Source: Lacticaseibacillus jixianensis
Lineage (GTDB): Bacteria > Bacillota > Bacilli > Lactobacillales > Lactobacillaceae
NCBI RefSeq assembly: GCF_003946485.1
Contig: NZ_RHOJ01000023.1
Span: 1 to 39,796, forward strand
Length of the DNA: 39,796 nucleotides
Reading direction: 5' to 3'
Both the position numbers and the translations under genes were made by a program. The notes under the pieces are model-generated. The model had not been told where the DNA came from. It ran no database searches and was given only the letters and a program-made list of their open reading frames with translations. Shown in pieces: positions 14,651 through 22,358 of the stretch (the stretch's first letter is position 1; every line of letters begins with the position of its first letter).

Positions 14651-15353
14651 AGCCAATTCCTCCAATATATATATTAGTGAAAAGCAAGGAACCGATAGTC
14701 AGAAACGGGTCGCGCCTCCCCCTAAGAAAGCGTTGTCATGGCTATCTAGCCTGAATTATAGAGACTTATTGCATGGAGTTATACTATCTAAAAATAAGGA
14801 TAGGTTGGTGACGGTTTCATTTAAATCAAGGAAAACGCATCAAGAAATCGCGTTGCCAGTTCAAATAAGCGCTCATCCCTGATAAATAGCGGGTTTGGGT
14901 GGAAAATAGGCGGGTGATTTTCCTTGAATCGCCTGAGCGCAAAAAAGCCGTTTTTGAAGTTTGTACATTTCAGATTATGATTACCAATGTTTAGCAGAAT
15001 GAAAACAATTGATTTTAAATAATTTTATAAGAAATACCGATAGTCTTTCTGCGCCCCGTTTTGGCCCGCTCACTGGGCTTATTGGCCCTGGCGCGGTAGG
15101 GACCTGGTTCTCGGGTCAGGCCGCCATCCGCATGAGCGGCGGGCTTGTCAGCGAACCGATCAAAAAATGCGCCAAATGAGTCGATTAAACCGGCCGCCGC
15201 GGCCACGTTGTTATTTTCTCCCGCCAGGCGGTTGGTCCAAGCCTCAGCATCACCGGCCTAACCGCCGGCCATGGCGGGACTGACCAGCACTGCCGCCGCT
15301 GGCCGTGCCAGTTTTTAATCCCACCGGACGGCCGCCGCGCGTCATAGAAACCG
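14651..15353. other. Noncoding region between the LPXTG gene and the 77-residue gene
   Basis: A minus-strand TATAAT (14755-14760) may be the LPXTG promoter -10, about 105 bp before its ATG. From 15015 to about 15250 the minus strand has a protein-like reading frame (DAEAWTNRLAGENNN... then AAGLIDSFGAFFDRF...) without a start signal and with a stop just upstream. It could be the decayed tail of a lost gene. I recognise nothing further. Confidence 0.4.
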
Positions 15354-15382
15354 TTTACAATAACGCTCGCTGGGGGTAAAAT
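15354..15382 (+). promoter_or_regulatory. Promoter of the 77-residue gene
   Basis: -35 TTTACA (15354-15359) and -10 TAAAAT (15377-15382) with 17-bp spacing, 40 bp before the ATG. Confidence 0.7.
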
Positions 15383-15421
15383 GATTTCATCCTTATTGAG
15401 TATAGGAAGGGGAGCGGTCCT

Positions 15422-15655
15422 ATGGAGGGACCAGATGGGTTGCCACCGGCAGTAGCGGGGTGGTTAAGCTACTGTCGGGCGCACCAGTTGAGCTTGTTCG
15501 ACGCGTTAACGCGCGGGCATGCGATGCCAAAAGTGGGGGAACTGGACGAGGAGGCCGCGGCGGACGTCGCGCTGTACTTCTTTGAGCCGAGTCACGACGA
15601 GGACTTTGCGCGGGTGTGGCTGACCACGGCGGCAAGCGCCGCGAGAGATCTTTAG
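15422..15655 (+). CDS. Small acidic protein of unknown function
   Basis: A 77-residue acidic protein with no signal peptide or membrane segment. The first half reads PPAVAGWLSYCRAHQLSLFDALT and the second has a Glu/Asp-rich stretch (VGELDEEAAADVALYF) and then SHDEDFARVWL. I take it as real because it has a good promoter, a Shine-Dalgarno (GGAAGGGGAG at 15405-15414), an ATG at 15422 and a strong terminator straight after the stop. The family is not recognised. The alternation WLSYC--H-LSLFDAL resembles small phage-like or regulatory helical proteins, but no function can be claimed. Confidence 0.65.
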   Translation: MEGPDGLPPAVAGWLSYCRAHQLSLFDALTRGHAMPKVGELDEEAAADVALYFFEPSHDEDFARVWLTTAASAARDL

Positions 15656-15667
15656 GTGTCAGTGTTC

Positions 15668-15692
15668 GGCCAGGTGCCCCCTGGCCTTTTTT
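15668..15692 (+). terminator. Terminator after the 77-residue gene
   Basis: GGCCAGG (15668-15674) pairs with CCTGGCC (15680-15686), followed by six T. Confidence 0.9.
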
Positions 15693-15782
15693 CGTGTCCG
15701 GCGCCGGATAGATGCAGGTGCGAAAGTGGGTAGATACGGTCAAGGCGGATGTGTTATTCTGCGGGTATTCAGTAGATTGTGG

Positions 15783-15802
15783 CAAGTTTCACGTGAAACT
15801 TG
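15783..15802. promoter_or_regulatory. parS-like palindrome in the acd-etf leader
   Basis: CAAGTTTCACGTGAAACTTG is a perfect 20-bp palindrome. Its central 14 bases, GTTTCACGTGAAAC (15786-15799), equal the core of the ParB-binding parS site known from Bacillus and many other bacteria; only the outermost pair of the 16-mer consensus (T...A) differs (A...T). It lies 20 bp before ATG 15823. It may be a chromosomal parS site, an operator for the operon, or both. Confidence 0.7.
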
Positions 15803-15822
15803 GCCGGAGATGGAGGGGCAAA

Positions 15823-16953
15823 ATGGAACGGCAATGGACGGAACCGGAACAGATGCTGCTGCGGATGGCGGCGAAATACACGGACACAGAGTTGGCGCCG
15901 CACGACCTGGCGATGGCGCACACGAACCGCTACCCGGACGGCTTAGTCGAAAAGCTGATCAAGACGGGGTTCCTCACGGTGATGCTGCCGGAAGCATACG
16001 GCGGGGCGGGCTTTGGGCCCGAGGTGACCGCGGCGATGATTGAGCGCATCGCCAAGGGCAGCGCCAGCGTGGCGGCGACCTTGGAAGGCCACTACAAGAG
16101 TGTGGACGCGGTCCTGCGGTTCGGCACGGACGCGCTGAAAAAGGCACTGCTCCCGCAGGCGGCATCGCGCATTCTTGCGTTCGGCATGACCGAATCCACC
16201 GGGGGCTCCAACCCCATGGGCATTCAGACGACGGCCAAGCGCGTCGCCGGGGGCTGGCTGCTTAACGGCAACAAGGTGATGATCACCAACGGCGGGCTGG
16301 CGCAGGTCTACTGCGTGCTGGCCAAAACCGGCGACCAGGAGCTGTCCGTTTTCGTCGTCGATCAGGACATGCCCGGGTTCGCCTTTGGCAAGCGCGAGGA
16401 CTTCATCGGCCTGCGCGGCACGCCGGTCGGGGAGATTTTTCTCACGGATGTGCGTGTCGATGACGACCACCTGCTCGGGCGGGTCGGCCAAGGCGGCCAC
16501 ATCGGCGACGTCGCCCACGCCGACGCCCGGATCCTGATGGGGGCGGTGCTGTCCGGCATCATGCAGCACGCGCTGAGCCTGGCCGCCAAGTACGCCAACG
16601 AGCGCACGGCGGGCGGGACGCCGATCGGCCAGCTGCAGACAATCCAGCGCAAGCTCGCCGACATCAAGATCAGCCAGGAAACCACCCACCTGCTGTGGGA
16701 GCGGGCCGCCTTCGCCAAGGCGCAGGGCCAGCCGTACGCGGAGCTGGCCGCGATGGCCAAGGCCCACGGCTCGCGCGCGGCGGTGGCTGCCTGCGACGAC
16801 GCGCTGCAGGTCTACGGCGGCTACGGGTACTCCAACGACTACCCGCTGGCCCACCTGATGCTGGATGCGCGGGCGCTGGAGATCGCCGAGGGCACGGTGG
16901 AGAAAATGCGCACGGCCATCGCGCTGGCGGAGCTGAAGAAGGAGGAAGCCTAG
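15823..16953 (+). CDS. Acyl-CoA dehydrogenase family flavoenzyme
   Basis: A 376-residue acyl-CoA dehydrogenase, oxidising an acyl-CoA-like substrate at C2-C3 with FAD and passing electrons to ETF. Seen: MTESTGGSNPMGIQTTA (FAD/substrate loop, about 121-137), ITNGG, the C-terminal domain QVYGGYGYSNDYPLAHLMLDAR, and EGT with E356 where short- and medium-chain enzymes have the catalytic Glu. Length is typical. ATG 15823 follows GGAGGGG (15812-15818); an upstream in-frame start at 15712 would run through the palindrome and was rejected. It is the first gene of a three-gene operon with etfB (adjacent to the stop codon) and etfA. The trio is uncommon in lactic acid bacteria. The substrate is unknown. 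Confidence 0.92.
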   Translation: MERQWTEPEQMLLRMAAKYTDTELAPHDLAMAHTNRYPDGLVEKLIKTGFLTVMLPEAYGGAGFGPEVTAAMIERIAKGSASVAATLEGHYKSVDAVLRFGTDALKKALLPQAASRILAFGMTESTGGSNPMGIQTTAKRVAGGWLLNGNKVMITNGGLAQVYCVLAKTGDQELSVFVVDQDMPGFAFGKREDFIGLRGTPVGEIFLTDVRVDDDHLLGRVGQGGHIGDVAHADARILMGAVLSGIMQHALSLAAKYANERTAGGTPIGQLQTIQRKLADIKISQETTHLLWERAAFAKAQGQPYAELAAMAKAHGSRAAVAACDDALQVYGGYGYSNDYPLAHLMLDARALEIAEGTVEKMRTAIALAELKKEEA

Positions 16954-17742
16954 ATGAAAATCGTCGTCTGCATTAAGCAAGTGCCCGGCTCCAACCGGGT
17001 GAAATTTGACCCGATCACGCACAACCTGGTGCGCGAGGGGCTGGCGGGGCGCATGAACCCCTTCGACGAGAACGCCATCGAGGCGGCCGTGCGCCTGCGC
17101 GAGCAAGTCGGCGGTGAGGTGATCCTCCTGTCGATGGGTCCAGACGCCACCAAGGAGACGCTGCACGACGGGCTGGCCATGGGCGCCGACGCGGCGTACC
17201 TGCTGTCTGCCCGCGCGTTTGCCGGCTCCGACACGCTGGCCACGGGCTACATTTTGGCCCAGGCCATTCGGCAGATCGGCGGCGTGGACCTGACGCTGTT
17301 CGGCCGCCAGGCGGTGGATGCCGACACCGGCCAGGTCGGCCCAATCGTCGCGACCGAGCTGGACCTGCCGCAAGCCACCTTTGCCAGCAAAATTCAGCCG
17401 CTGGCGGCCGGGCGCCTCGCCGTCGAGCGGGACCTGGGCGCGGTGACGCAAACCGTTCAGCTCACTCTGCCGGCGGTGGTCACCGTGCGCGCCGAGGCCA
17501 ACCGGCCGCGCTACGAAAGCCCCATTGCCATTCAGCAGAGCCTGCACAAGCCCTTGACGACCTGGACCGACCAGGACCTGACGCTGGACGCCAGTCGCAT
17601 CGGCCAGGCCGGCTCGCCGACGGTGGTGCGCAAGGTCTTTGCGCCGACACCGCCGACGCGGGCGGCCAAGCCCTTGCCGGAAGACCCCAAGGCAGCCGCC
17701 AAGGCGCTGCTCGACATTTTGCAAGCACAGGGCTTGCTGTAA
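16954..17742 (+). CDS. etfB: Electron transfer flavoprotein subunit beta
   Basis: A 262-residue EtfB starting MKIVVCIKQVPGSNRVKFD, with PFDENAIEAAVRL (36-48) and the nucleotide-site motif FGRQAVDADTGQVGP (116-130). That motif is closer to the DTAQVGP form of anaerobic and bifurcating ETFs than to the mitochondrial form, suggesting that an NAD or FAD may sit at the beta-subunit site. This is an inference from one motif. The ATG begins directly after the acyl-CoA dehydrogenase stop, with AAGGAGG just upstream inside that gene. With EtfA it forms the soluble heterodimer that takes electrons from, or delivers them to, the dehydrogenase. Confidence 0.93.
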   Translation: MKIVVCIKQVPGSNRVKFDPITHNLVREGLAGRMNPFDENAIEAAVRLREQVGGEVILLSMGPDATKETLHDGLAMGADAAYLLSARAFAGSDTLATGYILAQAIRQIGGVDLTLFGRQAVDADTGQVGPIVATELDLPQATFASKIQPLAAGRLAVERDLGAVTQTVQLTLPAVVTVRAEANRPRYESPIAIQQSLHKPLTTWTDQDLTLDASRIGQAGSPTVVRKVFAPTPPTRAAKPLPEDPKAAAKALLDILQAQGLL

Positions 17743-17754
17743 GGAGGCGCGAAG

Positions 17755-18717
17755 ATGATTAGCAAAGAGGGATTATGGATCGTTGCCGAGTTTGAAGGCA
17801 CGCGGATCGCGCCGGTCACGCTGCAGCTTTTGACCAAGGCGCGGGCCATCGCGGGGAGTCGCCCGGTGGCCGCAGTGCTGATGGAGACGCCGGAAGCTGA
17901 CGGCGAGGAGACGCTGGCCCAGTACGGCCCAGACGAGATCATTGTGCTTCAAGCCGAGGGCTTCAAGGACGCGTCCGACCGCGCACTTGCCGCGCAGCTG
18001 ACCCAGCTGATCCAAGCGCACCAGCCCAACGCGGTGCTGTTTGGTGCCACCCCGGCGGGCCGCTCGCTGGCGCCGCGGGTGCAGGACCAGCTGGCGACCG
18101 GCCTGACCGCCGACTGCCTCGATTTTTACTACGAAGAAAACGAGCTGGTGCAGGTCAAGCCGTCGTACGGCGACAACGTGATGTGCGAGATCGTCTGCCC
18201 GGACCGGCGGCCGCAGATGGCCTCCGTGCGTCCGAACACCTTCGCGGCGCAAAAGGCGCAGGGGGCGGCGCGCATCGAACGTGTGCCGGTCAGCCTGACG
18301 CCGGATGACTCCTGCGTCGTGCAGCACACCGCACTGAAGATCGCGGCCACCACCAGTCTGAGTGGCGCGCGCAAGATCATCGCGCTGGGCCGCGGCGCCA
18401 ACAAGGACGCGGTCGTCGCCGGGGCGCGCCAGCTGGCCGAAAAGCTGGGCGCCAGCGTGGGCGTCAGCCGGCCGTTGACCGACCGGCCGGACTTCACCGC
18501 CGAGCAGCAGATCGGCCAAAGCGGCGTCACCGTTTCGCCGGACCTGATCTTGAACCTCGGCGTGTCCGGCGCCGTCCAGTACCAGGTGGGGATGAGCGGC
18601 AGCAAGCTGGTCATCTCCGCCAACCGCGACCCCAAGGCGCCGATCATGGCCCAGTCCGATTATACCTGGACCGGGGACGCAGGCGCCCTGGTCGCCGCGC
18701 TGCAGGAGCTGCTGTAA
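17755..18717 (+). CDS. etfA: Electron transfer flavoprotein subunit alpha
   Basis: A 320-residue EtfA. The N-terminal part (to about residue 190) is the variable alpha/beta domain (HQPNAVLFGATPAGRSLAPRV). The conserved C-terminal FAD domain has ALGRGA (about 218-223), LGASVGVSRPLTD, QQIGQSGVTVSPDL, GVSGAVQYQVGM and ISANRDPKAPI. The usual VGD at the end of the domain appears as WTGD, and the tryptophan in the usual DxGW position is PDF here; both are small departures. GGAGG precedes ATG 17755, 12 bp after etfB. It completes the acd-etfB-etfA operon. A membrane ETF:quinone oxidoreductase gene is not seen in the window. Confidence 0.93.
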   Translation: MISKEGLWIVAEFEGTRIAPVTLQLLTKARAIAGSRPVAAVLMETPEADGEETLAQYGPDEIIVLQAEGFKDASDRALAAQLTQLIQAHQPNAVLFGATPAGRSLAPRVQDQLATGLTADCLDFYYEENELVQVKPSYGDNVMCEIVCPDRRPQMASVRPNTFAAQKAQGAARIERVPVSLTPDDSCVVQHTALKIAATTSLSGARKIIALGRGANKDAVVAGARQLAEKLGASVGVSRPLTDRPDFTAEQQIGQSGVTVSPDLILNLGVSGAVQYQVGMSGSKLVISANRDPKAPIMAQSDYTWTGDAGALVAALQELL

Positions 18718-18776
18718 AGCGGCCCGCCTCCGCGGTGCTGCCTGAGCCTGGGCTTACCCATCACAGTTCACCCGTG

Positions 18777-18809
18777 CCGCACCGCTTTTCCCAGAAGCGG
18801 TGCGGTTTT
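18777..18809 (+). terminator. Terminator of the acd-etf operon
   Basis: CCGCACCGCTT (18777-18787) and AAGCGGTGCGG (18795-18805) are perfect 11-bp complements followed by TTTT. Confidence 0.9.
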
Positions 18810-18879
18810 GCTTGCCGGCACGGCCGGCCAGGATAGATTCAGGCGTGTGAGTGGATAGGAGCGGGCCAGACGTTAGTGA

Positions 18880-18885
18880 TAAAAT
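18880..18885 (+). promoter_or_regulatory. -10 of the split-barrel gene promoter
   Basis: TAAAAT, 29 bp before ATG 18914. The -35 at the expected distance is poor. Confidence 0.4.
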
Positions 18886-18913
18886 GTAAGTGAAATTAAG
18901 GGAGGGCTTGCAC

Positions 18914-19279
18914 ATGAATGAGACGTTCTTAGCAGTACTGAAGCACGAAGGGCCGGTGACCATTGTGGCGCCATACGCGCAGCCGGCAGCGGTCGTGAAC
19001 ACCTGGATGTCGTACGTCAGCTTGGTCGGCGATGAGCTGCGGATCCCGGCAGCCGGCATGCACAGCGTGGAGGCGGCGGCCAAGGACGACGACCGCGTCA
19101 CGTTGACCTTCGGCAGCAAGGCCGTCGAAGGCACCGTGGGCCCCGGCGCCGGGTTTCACGTGCACGGCCACGCCCGCTTTGAGACCAGCGGCCCGGCCTT
19201 TGACGAGAAGAAGAAGCAGTTCCCGTGGCTGACGCGGCTGCTCGTGGTCACCATTGACGACGTGGAACAGAAAATCTAG
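18914..19279 (+). CDS. Pyridoxamine-phosphate-oxidase-like split-barrel (FMN-binding) protein
   Basis: A 121-residue small split-barrel protein. The order of strands (GPVTIVAP, VVNTWMSYVSLVGDELRIPAAGMHSVEAAAKDDDRVTLTFGSKAVEG, GAGFHVHGHARFETSGPAFDEKKKQFPWLTRLLVVTIDDVE) fits the short PNPOx-like flavin-binding family, which includes many uncharacterised reductases. The start is ATG 18914 after GGAGGG; an upstream in-frame codon at 18890 lies in the promoter and was rejected. The next gene starts 11 bp later, so they form an operon with a possible redox or Fe-S theme. The substrate is unknown. Confidence 0.8.
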   Translation: MNETFLAVLKHEGPVTIVAPYAQPAAVVNTWMSYVSLVGDELRIPAAGMHSVEAAAKDDDRVTLTFGSKAVEGTVGPGAGFHVHGHARFETSGPAFDEKKKQFPWLTRLLVVTIDDVEQKI

Positions 19280-19290
19280 GAGGCACGCTT

Positions 19291-19686
19291 GTGGCAACGA
19301 TTAAACTGAGTGATTCATTTGTTGACCTGATGACGCAAAAAGGGTTGGCGGGCAAGGACCTGGCCCTGATCACCGACGATGGCGGCGGCAAGTACTCGCT
19401 GCAAGGCGGGGCCTGCAGCATCGGCACCAAGTTCACCCTGATCGTGCTCGACGCCCCGGACCCGGACTACCAGATCCGCCTGGAAAACGCCGCGGGTTTG
19501 CGGCTGTGGACCTCCGATTACGACATGCTGTTCTTCAACCCGGGCCTAGCGCTCGATTATCACAGCGGCAGCATCTCGATCAAAGATAACGCCCACGCCC
19601 TGGACAACCAGGTGCGCATCGCGCAAGGCCGCGAGGTGCTGGCGGCGTTTAAGCAAGGCACCACCGTGGCCGGGCAGACCTGCTAG
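19291..19686 (+). CDS. HesB/FeS_biosyn-like protein lacking the A-type cysteines
   Basis: A 131-residue protein with the FeS_biosyn (A-type carrier) fold as found in Firmicutes: LITDDGGGKYSLQGGACSIGTKFTLIVL (about 29-56), RLWTSDYDMLFFNPGLALDYHSGSISIKDN, then LDNQVRI. True A-type carriers use three conserved cysteines near CGC at the C-terminus. Here only C42 and a terminal Cys are present, so cluster binding in the standard way is unlikely. The start is GTG 19291 preceded by GGAGGC. It is the second gene of a two-gene operon with the split-barrel protein. Confidence 0.8.
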   Translation: MATIKLSDSFVDLMTQKGLAGKDLALITDDGGGKYSLQGGACSIGTKFTLIVLDAPDPDYQIRLENAAGLRLWTSDYDMLFFNPGLALDYHSGSISIKDNAHALDNQVRIAQGREVLAAFKQGTTVAGQTC

Positions 19687-19741
19687 GCGAGTGAGCGTCA
19701 CCCTTTTTACAATAGGGGTGTTTGTTGTTCGTCACCAATAA

Positions 19742-19802
19742 AAAAACCACTAGGACATATCGCTGGGCTGTAGACACTGCCCAAGGAATCCTAGTGGTTT
19801 TT
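19742..19802. terminator. Bidirectional terminator between convergent genes
   Basis: Perfect 14-bp arms AAAAACCACTAGGA (19742-19755) and its complement (19789-19802) enclose an inner GGGC/GCCC hairpin. A and T runs on the two sides make it work both ways. The reading frame of the truncated antitoxin ends inside it. Confidence 0.75.
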
Positions 19803-19982
19803 GTTTTTAGTCGCGCTCAACTGTGTGACGTGTAAGTTCTTACGAATTTGTTTGATTTCCTCTGCATTGTACGCTGGCGGTTCAGAAACACTGACTGAAT
19901 GGAAAGTCATCCGCGAATCATCACCATTGTCATACGCCTGCATGTCTTCGATGCTTTGCATAATCCGACTCTTTTCAGTCAT
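19791..19982 (-). pseudogene. Truncated HigA-type antitoxin gene
   Basis: A 63-codon frame starts at ATG 19982, overlapping the end of the toxin remnant as is normal in type II toxin-antitoxin operons. Residues 1-45 read like a HigA N-terminus (MTEKSRIMQSIEDMQ..., then PPAYNAEEIKQIRKNLHVTQ), where the XRE helix-turn-helix should begin. After VTQ the sequence becomes LSATKNKNH and stops inside the terminator stem. The DNA-binding domain is missing, so the antitoxin is a fragment. Confidence 0.7.
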
Positions 19983-20379
19983 GGTTGTAACCACCCTTTC
20001 CTTTTTGCGCTTTAATATAGGTCTTGAGTGCTTTCTTGTCAGCATCTGAAAGTGATGCTTGTTCGTTTTTGGCATAGACATCAATAAATCGCAACTCAAG
20101 GTCAGTGACCACAAAGTAGATGGTTCGATAGCTGCCGCTTATGCCGGCATTAGCTTCGGCGGGCGCGAAACAATACTTATAGGCACCGCCAGTCTCCTTG
20201 ATGATCGCGCCGGGAAACTTTTTGCCATTAGCATTAATGGGACGATGCCGGTAATAATCTACAATGAAGCCTTCCCAATCATCTTTGTCAGCGGCGGTTA
20301 ATCCATACTTGCGTCATTGCTTATCAAAAGTGCTGGGATAGCCAAGCCTCAGTTGTCCGTTTGTTATAAGTACTCGTAT
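19975..20379 (-). pseudogene. Broken RelE/HigB-type toxin gene
   Basis: The minus strand encodes a RelE/HigB-like protein: DKDDWEGFIVDYYRHRPINANGKKFPGAI, CFAPAEANAGISGSYRTIYFV, DLELRFIDVYAKNEQASL, KKALKTYIKAQKGKG. An in-frame TGA at 20316-20314 falls where DKQ-x-RKYGL suggests a Trp codon (TGG to TGA). The likely start region (near 20379, after AGGAG) has ATA instead of ATG. Its stop overlaps the antitoxin ATG by a few bases. The toxin is therefore inactive unless the TGA is read through. Confidence 0.75.
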
Positions 20380-20456
20380 CTCCTATTTGATGGTATACGA
20401 ATTAGTCTTAGATGCCAACCGTATCAGTGTTATTAAGTCAGCGGGTACTATTTTGG

Positions 20457-20618
20457 TTATGGACACAAGGCCCCAATAAGCTCACGAAGAACCACAATGC
20501 CACCTTCAACCACATGATAGCGCCCGGGGTGGCCGGCTTGTAATAATTGCTTAAAGCCGACGGTCGCCGGGGCCGCAGACCGGACAAAGGCGGCGCGGGC
20601 ATGATATAACCTAACCAT
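20457..20618 (-). CDS. Possible 53-residue ORF upstream of the signal peptidase
   Basis: An ATG-started frame on the minus strand encodes MVRLYHARAAFVRSAAPATV and ends ...RYHVVEGGIVVLRELIGALCP, which looks protein-like. There is no Shine-Dalgarno on that strand (the complement of the signal peptidase Shine-Dalgarno lies there instead). It may be a fragment of a lost gene. I do not recognise it. Confidence 0.25.
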   Translation of the reverse strand: MVRLYHARAAFVRSAAPATVGFKQLLQAGHPGRYHVVEGGIVVLRELIGALCP

Positions 20619-20637
20619 TGACTAAGGAGGTGAGCGC

Positions 20638-21315
20638 GTGAAAAGACAGTGGCTCGTGCGCCTGTTGTTTGGCCTGATGGTGATCACCGGGCTCTTCAGC
20701 GTGCTCACCCCGCTTGAGTACGTGCGCGGCAAATCGATGGCGCCGACGCTTCAGCCCGGGCAGTGGCTGATCGTCGCCAATTACCGGGTGCTGCGGCACG
20801 TCGGGCTCAAGGTGCACCGCGGCGACATCGTGACCTTCGAGAACCAGGGCAAGGTCGCAAACCTCGCGTCCACGCGCCAGCTGGTCAAGCGCGTGGTGGG
20901 GGCGCCGCGCGATCTGCTGGGCATCAGCCAGACGACGGTGTACCGCAACTCCAAGCCGCTGAAAGAGCCCTACGTGAAGCACCCGATGAACAACGCCCAG
21001 TACCAGTACGACGGCCGCACCGACGGGGGCCAGCCGTTCACCTCGCCCAGCTACCAGCGCGCTGAGTACCTGACGCGCGATCAGTACTTTGTGCTGGGCG
21101 ACAACCGGCCCGCCTCCGCGGATTCGCGGTGGTTTGGGCCCGTCGCCGGCAAGCAGATGACCGGGATCGTCCTGGCCAAGCTGCCGATCCGGCGTAGCGG
21201 CCTCCTGGAAACCACGCTGTGGGTGGGGCTGCACCTGCTGCCGATGGTGCTGGTCCTGGCGTGGTTCGGCGTCGCCAGCTGGCCCGACCTCAAGGGAATG
21301 CTGAAGCGCGGCTGA
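20638..21315 (+). CDS. lepB: Signal peptidase I
   Basis: A 225-residue type I signal peptidase that cleaves Sec signal peptides on the outer membrane face. There is an N-terminal membrane anchor (7-25), the catalytic Ser in YVRGKSMAPTLQPGQ (S33 within GKSMAP), the general-base Lys in LVKRVVGAPRD (K83), and the box E motif GDNRPASADSRWFGPV (about 154-169). Unusually, a second hydrophobic helix follows the catalytic domain (about 192-214, LWVGLHLLPMVLVLAWFGVASW), so the enzyme may be anchored at both ends. GTG 20638 follows GGAGG. It is monocistronic, with its terminator overlapping the stop codon. Confidence 0.93.
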   Translation: MKRQWLVRLLFGLMVITGLFSVLTPLEYVRGKSMAPTLQPGQWLIVANYRVLRHVGLKVHRGDIVTFENQGKVANLASTRQLVKRVVGAPRDLLGISQTTVYRNSKPLKEPYVKHPMNNAQYQYDGRTDGGQPFTSPSYQRAEYLTRDQYFVLGDNRPASADSRWFGPVAGKQMTGIVLAKLPIRRSGLLETTLWVGLHLLPMVLVLAWFGVASWPDLKGMLKRG

Positions 21316-21339
21316 GGTGGGGCACGCCGCGGCGTTTTT
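21307..21339 (+). terminator. Terminator of the signal peptidase gene
   Basis: CGCGGC (21307-21312, inside the last codons) pairs with GCCGCG (21326-21331), followed by GCG and five T. Confidence 0.7.
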
Positions 21340-21450
21340 GGTAGCCGCCTGGCTAACAAAAATGTTATGGTGTGAATCGTTCATTTTATCACGAGCTGGG
21401 TGTATTCTACCCTTATACGGCGCGTAGGGCGCGCGGGAGGAGTTTAGCGT

Positions 21451-22356
21451 ATGGGAACGATTCTGACAGTCGATCATCTCGATAAGGCGTTTGGCAAAAA
21501 GCAGGTGCTGCACGGGGTGGACTTCTTCGTTGAAGAAGGCCGCGTCGTCGCCCTGGTTGGCCCCAACGGCGCGGGGAAAAGCACGATCATGAAGGCCGTC
21601 TTGGGCCTCATTCCGGTCAACGGCGGCGGCATCGACATCAAGGGCCAGCCGGTGTCGATCACGTCGCACCAGGCGCTGCGCAACGTCGGGGCCTTGATCG
21701 AGTACCCGGGCATCTACCCGTTTCTCACTGGGCGCCAGCAGCTCAAGTTGTTCGCCAACAAGCACGGCCGCGAGCAGAACGTGAAGACCATCATCACCGC
21801 CATGGGGATGGGCAAGTACATCGACCGGCCGGCCAAGACCTACAGCCTGGGCATGAAGCAGAAGCTCGGCATCGCGCAGGCGCTGGTCAACGACCCCAAG
21901 CTCGTCATCCTCGACGAGCCGATGAACGGCCTGGATCCGCAGGCGGTCAAGGACCTGCGCGACCTGATCCGCAACCTGGCTGCGCGCGGCACCAGTTTTC
22001 TGATCTCCAGCCACATCCTGTCCGAGCTGGAAAAGTTGGCCGACGACGTCCTGATCCTGAACCACGGCCACATTATTAAGCACTCGACCATGGCGGCCCT
22101 GGAGCAGCAGGGCGGGGTCGGCTACCGCATTGAGGTGGCCAACATCGACCAGGCCAAGGGCGCTTTGGCCGTGGCCAACCAGCCGTACTCGGTGGTCCAA
22201 AACGCGATCATGCTGACGGACGCCAAGGAAGGCGAGCTGAACCACGCGCTGTACGCGCTGGTCAACGCCGGCGTGGCGATCATCGCCATTGAGCAGCAGG
22301 CCCACGACCTGGAAGGCGCGTTCTTGGATATGGTCCACGAAGACGGGGAGGCGTAA
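21451..22356 (+). CDS. ABC transporter ATP-binding protein (BcrA-like)
   Basis: A 301-residue ATPase with Walker A GPNGAGKST (about 38-46), a signature in the degenerate form YSLGMKQKL (about 131-139) typical of the BcrA/bacitracin-export and lantibiotic-immunity class, Walker B LVILDEP, and ISSHILSELEKLADDVLIL after it. The C-terminal 80 residues form the class-specific extension. GGAGG precedes ATG 21451. The permease gene starts 2 bp after its stop, so the two make one export ABC system. The substrate cannot be read from sequence; bacitracin-like peptides or lipid-linked compounds are typical. Confidence 0.92.
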   Translation: MGTILTVDHLDKAFGKKQVLHGVDFFVEEGRVVALVGPNGAGKSTIMKAVLGLIPVNGGGIDIKGQPVSITSHQALRNVGALIEYPGIYPFLTGRQQLKLFANKHGREQNVKTIITAMGMGKYIDRPAKTYSLGMKQKLGIAQALVNDPKLVILDEPMNGLDPQAVKDLRDLIRNLAARGTSFLISSHILSELEKLADDVLILNHGHIIKHSTMAALEQQGGVGYRIEVANIDQAKGALAVANQPYSVVQNAIMLTDAKEGELNHALYALVNAGVAIIAIEQQAHDLEGAFLDMVHEDGEA

Positions 22357-22358
22357 CC

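Noticed and set aside
15015-15252. Protein-like minus-strand frame (AEAWTNRLAGENNN...)
   Set aside because: No start signal or ribosome site and a stop just upstream. It may be a decayed gene tail but cannot be called a gene.
15943-17724. 593-codon minus-strand frame across acd-etfB
   Set aside because: It is a shadow of the high-GC operon; the composition is Arg/Gly/His-rich and no ribosome site is present.
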